Source: Devosia enhydra
GTDB lineage: Bacteria; Pseudomonadota; Alphaproteobacteria; Rhizobiales; Devosiaceae
DNA: 64,000 nt
Direction: 5' to 3'
Assembly (NCBI RefSeq): GCF_900119845.1
Contig: NZ_FPKU01000001.1
Coordinates: 839,528-903,527, forward strand
Below, piece by piece: positions 60,409 through 64,000 of this stretch. Each line of letters begins with the position of its first letter. Position 1 is the first letter of the stretch. The notes beneath the pieces are model-generated. The model did not search any database, was not told where the DNA came from, and was given only the letters and a program-made list of their open reading frames with translations. A program made the translations under genes and the position numbers.

Positions 60409-62822
60409 CAGGTGCTCGCTGCCGCCGGGACGGCTGGCTCCTCTATTTCGTCACGGGGCCTGCTGTCGCCCTCTTGCATTGCTGCGTCCAATCCTCCGGC
60501 ATCCGCCCCGGCGCCGTTATGACTGGTGTCTTGGTCAGGCTTGTGTGCAACCGGCTCATCGGCGCCGGCAGCGTCGTCGTCCGTGGCCTTGCCGCGCGGC
60601 AGGGTGAATGCAAAGCAGGCCCCTATCCGGCCTGCCTCGTCGGGCTCGGCATCGACCAGTTCGACCCGACCCCCGTGCTGTTCGATGATCTTGGCCACTA
60701 TGGCAAGACCCAGTCCCGTGCCCTTTTCACGCGTGGTTATATAGGGTTCGAGCAGACGCTGGCGGTTTTCCTTCGGCCACCCCTTGCCGTTATCGCAAAT
60801 CGAAACCCGCACATGGGTATCCTGCGGCTGGGCGTCAACGGTGATGACCGGGTTGCGAATTGCCTCCAACCCTGCGCCCTCGATCGCTTCTACTGCATTC
60901 TTGATCAAATTCGTCAAGCATTGCGAGATCAGCCTGGCGTCGAAAAAGGCGCTGATCGGCTGCTCGGGCAGGTTCACCCAGATATCGATGGCCGGAAGGC
61001 GGACGCTTTCAAGGAACACGGCCTGCCGGATGGTATCGGAGAGATCGCCCTTTTCCGGCTGGGCGGCAGGCATGCGGGCGAAGGACGAGAACTCGTCGAC
61101 CATCCGCCCGATATCGCCCACCTGCCGGATGATGGTGTTGATGCATTTGTCAAAAACGTCGCGATCGCCCTCGAGCCGCTCGCCGTAACGGCGGCGCAGG
61201 CGCTCGGCCGAAAGCTGGATGGGCGTCAGCGGGTTCTTGATTTCGTGGGCGATGCGTCGCGCCACATCCGCCCAGGCCCCGGTGCGCTGTGCCGACAAAA
61301 GGTCGGTAATATCGTCCAGCGTTGCCACGAAGCCCTTGGATTCCGTCATCGATCCTTCGCGGGTGATCTGCACCTGATAGGTGCGGTAATCCGGCCCAGA
61401 GCCCAGTTCGATCTGGTCGCGCGTCTGTCCACGGCGGGCGGACATGGCGCGCTCGACGATCGGGGCGAGTTGGGGAATGACCTTCGCGATTGGCTCTCCG
61501 ATCACTGAAACCTCATCTCGCGACAGCATTTCGGCGGCGCGCGCATTGACCAGTGTCACGGCCCCGAACGGATCGAGGCCGATAATGCCGGCCGACACGC
61601 CTTCCACCACTGCTTCGGTAAACTGCCGCCGCTTCTCATTGGTTTCATTGGCTTCGAGCAGCGCCTGCCGCTGCGTCTTGAGCTGGTGGGTCATGCGGTT
61701 GAAGCGATTGGAGAGATCGCGCAGATCACCGCGACCCGCCTGAACCGGCACCTGCACATCGAGATCGCCGGCACTGACCCGGCTCGACGCAATCATGAGA
61801 TTTCGGATCGGATCGACGAAGCGGTTCGCCATCGCGATGCCGGTCCAGAGCGCCGCCAGCAGCAGCACCAGTGCAAGGCCGACATAGGTGATGGTGACCG
61901 TGATCTGGAACACCAGCCGGTTGGACGCATATTCGCGATACTCGGTGATGTTCTCGTCGGTCAGTCGCATGAACTCGAGCACGACCGGGTCTACCTGTCG
62001 GGCGACGAACAGGTAGGTGTCGGTATAGCCGCGCAGCTTTACCACCGAGCCCACCAGATTGGTCCGACCCGGCGCGATGAGGGTCGGCACCCCCTCCTCC
62101 ACCCCTTCGGTCAGGCCATCGGGCACGCGCGGTACCGTCCCTGGCGCGTTGATCTGGGCCCGCATGAGGGTGTCCCCGGACGCGTCGATCAGCGAGGTGA
62201 AGGGCAGCGAGCGGGTGGTGGCCAAGGCCGTCAGGATGCGCTGGAAGCGCTCGCGATCGGTCTGGTAGGTACCGCGAGCCTGTTCGAGCTCGGTCGCGAC
62301 CCAGATGATGTCGTCTCGCAAGACCTGCGCGTGCTCGAGCATGTACGAGCGTGCCACCAGTCGGGAGCTTTCGACGATGGTGCGGGTGCGCTCCGAGAAC
62401 CACTGATCGAGGCCCTGATTGAGCGAAAAAGTCGCCACGACCGCCACCAGAGCCGCCGGGATGGCGGCAACCAGGGCGAAAAGCGTCACCATGCGCAGTT
62501 GTAGCCCTGAACCGGCTTCCTTGCGCCAGCGCGATTGCAGCAGGAGCAGCGCTTCGGTGAGCACGAGCGCAATCAGCATCAGCACGAGGATGCCGTTGGC
62601 GACCCAGATGACGGTCCAGATTTCCGGCGTCGGCTCGATATCCGTGCCGCCGGTGAGGATCAGGAACGATCCTACCGAGACGAGCACGGCCGAAATCACC
62701 ACCACCAGACCAAGTGCACGAATGGCCTGTTTGGAGCGATCCCCGAAGAACGCAACAGCAGCGACAGCCGGATTGGCCCGGCTGTCCGACAGATCAGCGC
62801 TGGCCATCGCGACATCGTTCAT
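60408..62822 (-). CDS. ntrY: Sensor histidine kinase NtrY
   Basis: 804 aa. Membrane helices near residues 37-57, 72-96, 109-132 and 305-330, with an extracytoplasmic sensor region of about 170 residues between the last two. HAMP linker about 330-385, PAS domain about 400-500, phospho-acceptor His526 in RRIAHEIKNPLTPIQ, N box LTNLIKNAVEAIEG, G boxes CDNGKGW and GTGLGLAIV. Partner of NtrX in nitrogen and redox-linked control. The tail (about 50 residues) is acidic and probably disordered. No clear ribosome site. Confidence 0.95.
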   Translation of the reverse strand: MNDVAMASADLSDSRANPAVAAVAFFGDRSKQAIRALGLVVVISAVLVSVGSFLILTGGTDIEPTPEIWTVIWVANGILVLMLIALVLTEALLLLQSRWRKEAGSGLQLRMVTLFALVAAIPAALVAVVATFSLNQGLDQWFSERTRTIVESSRLVARSYMLEHAQVLRDDIIWVATELEQARGTYQTDRERFQRILTALATTRSLPFTSLIDASGDTLMRAQINAPGTVPRVPDGLTEGVEEGVPTLIAPGRTNLVGSVVKLRGYTDTYLFVARQVDPVVLEFMRLTDENITEYREYASNRLVFQITVTITYVGLALVLLLAALWTGIAMANRFVDPIRNLMIASSRVSAGDLDVQVPVQAGRGDLRDLSNRFNRMTHQLKTQRQALLEANETNEKRRQFTEAVVEGVSAGIIGLDPFGAVTLVNARAAEMLSRDEVSVIGEPIAKVIPQLAPIVERAMSARRGQTRDQIELGSGPDYRTYQVQITREGSMTESKGFVATLDDITDLLSAQRTGAWADVARRIAHEIKNPLTPIQLSAERLRRRYGERLEGDRDVFDKCINTIIRQVGDIGRMVDEFSSFARMPAAQPEKGDLSDTIRQAVFLESVRLPAIDIWVNLPEQPISAFFDARLISQCLTNLIKNAVEAIEGAGLEAIRNPVITVDAQPQDTHVRVSICDNGKGWPKENRQRLLEPYITTREKGTGLGLAIVAKIIEQHGGRVELVDAEPDEAGRIGACFAFTLPRGKATDDDAAGADEPVAHKPDQDTSHNGAGADAGGLDAAMQEGDSRPRDEIEEPAVPAAAST

Positions 62823-62955
62823 GTTCAGAGCCGGGTTCGGATCAGTCGGGACCTACCATGCTCCCTTTGTCGACGTCGACCCTTGGGGATAAATGTTGCC
62901 GAAATGTGACAGCGATCGGCGTTAGGTCGAACGCGCACCACAGAGGCGCGCCCGC

Positions 62956-64000
<1,045 letters not shown>

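Overview
The window is GC-rich chromosomal DNA of an alphaproteobacterium, most likely order Hyphomicrobiales (Rhizobiales). The family may be Devosiaceae, but that part is a guess from overall impression. The main support is gene order: dnaE / rpsB-tsf-pyrH-frr-uppS-cdsA-rseP-bamA-lpxD-fabZ-lpxA-lpxI-lpxB / gltA-gltX / comEC / lexA, and ntrC-ntrY-ntrX-hfq-hflX next to mazG. LpxI (not LpxH), IalB, and LexA boxes of the GTTC-N7-GTTC type point the same way. No phage, transposase, plasmid or CRISPR genes are visible.

Layout. 1-6.5 kb: IalB protein, a ubiquinone-type FAD hydroxylase, TerC-qor, tRNA-Ser(UGA), and the 5-oxoprolinase operon pxpB-pxpC-pxpA. 6.5-23.2 kb: a long plus-strand housekeeping run, with DNA polymerase III alpha, translation factors, UMP kinase, undecaprenyl-PP synthase, CDP-DAG synthase, site-2 protease, BamA and the lipid A genes. 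23.2-28.4 kb: gltA and gltX on the minus strand, with comEC divergent from gltX. 28.5-36 kb: a minus-strand galactonate operon (dgoK, aldolase, SMP-30 lactonase), lexA with a readable SOS promoter, a small unknown gene coupled to metH, and metH behind a perfect 22-bp palindrome. 36-37.6 kb: a gene-poor stretch with repeats, one DUF2945 protein and then a GNAT enzyme.

38-48.7 kb is the most distinctive accessory block. On the minus strand it carries an EamA transporter, anhydro-MurNAc kinase (anmK), a cytosolic beta-lactamase-fold serine hydrolase and two oligopeptide-ABC ATPases. On the plus strand it carries the matching binding protein and two permeases, then an L-Ala-D/L-Glu-type epimerase. 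Read together these look like a muropeptide uptake and salvage module: import, amide cleavage, sugar phosphorylation and peptide epimerisation. Three families of palindromic intergenic repeats punctuate this block and its surroundings.

48.6-57.2 kb: a minus-strand housekeeping run rlpA-dacA-tmk-holB-metG-tatD-MBL hydrolase, with mazG divergent from rlpA. 57.2-64 kb: hflX, hfq, ntrX, ntrY and the C-terminal part of ntrC, which runs off the window. NtrX has lost the GAFTGA loop and the Walker B aspartate, while NtrC keeps both. Four-base ATGA/GTGA overlaps are the normal coupling style throughout and decided several starts.
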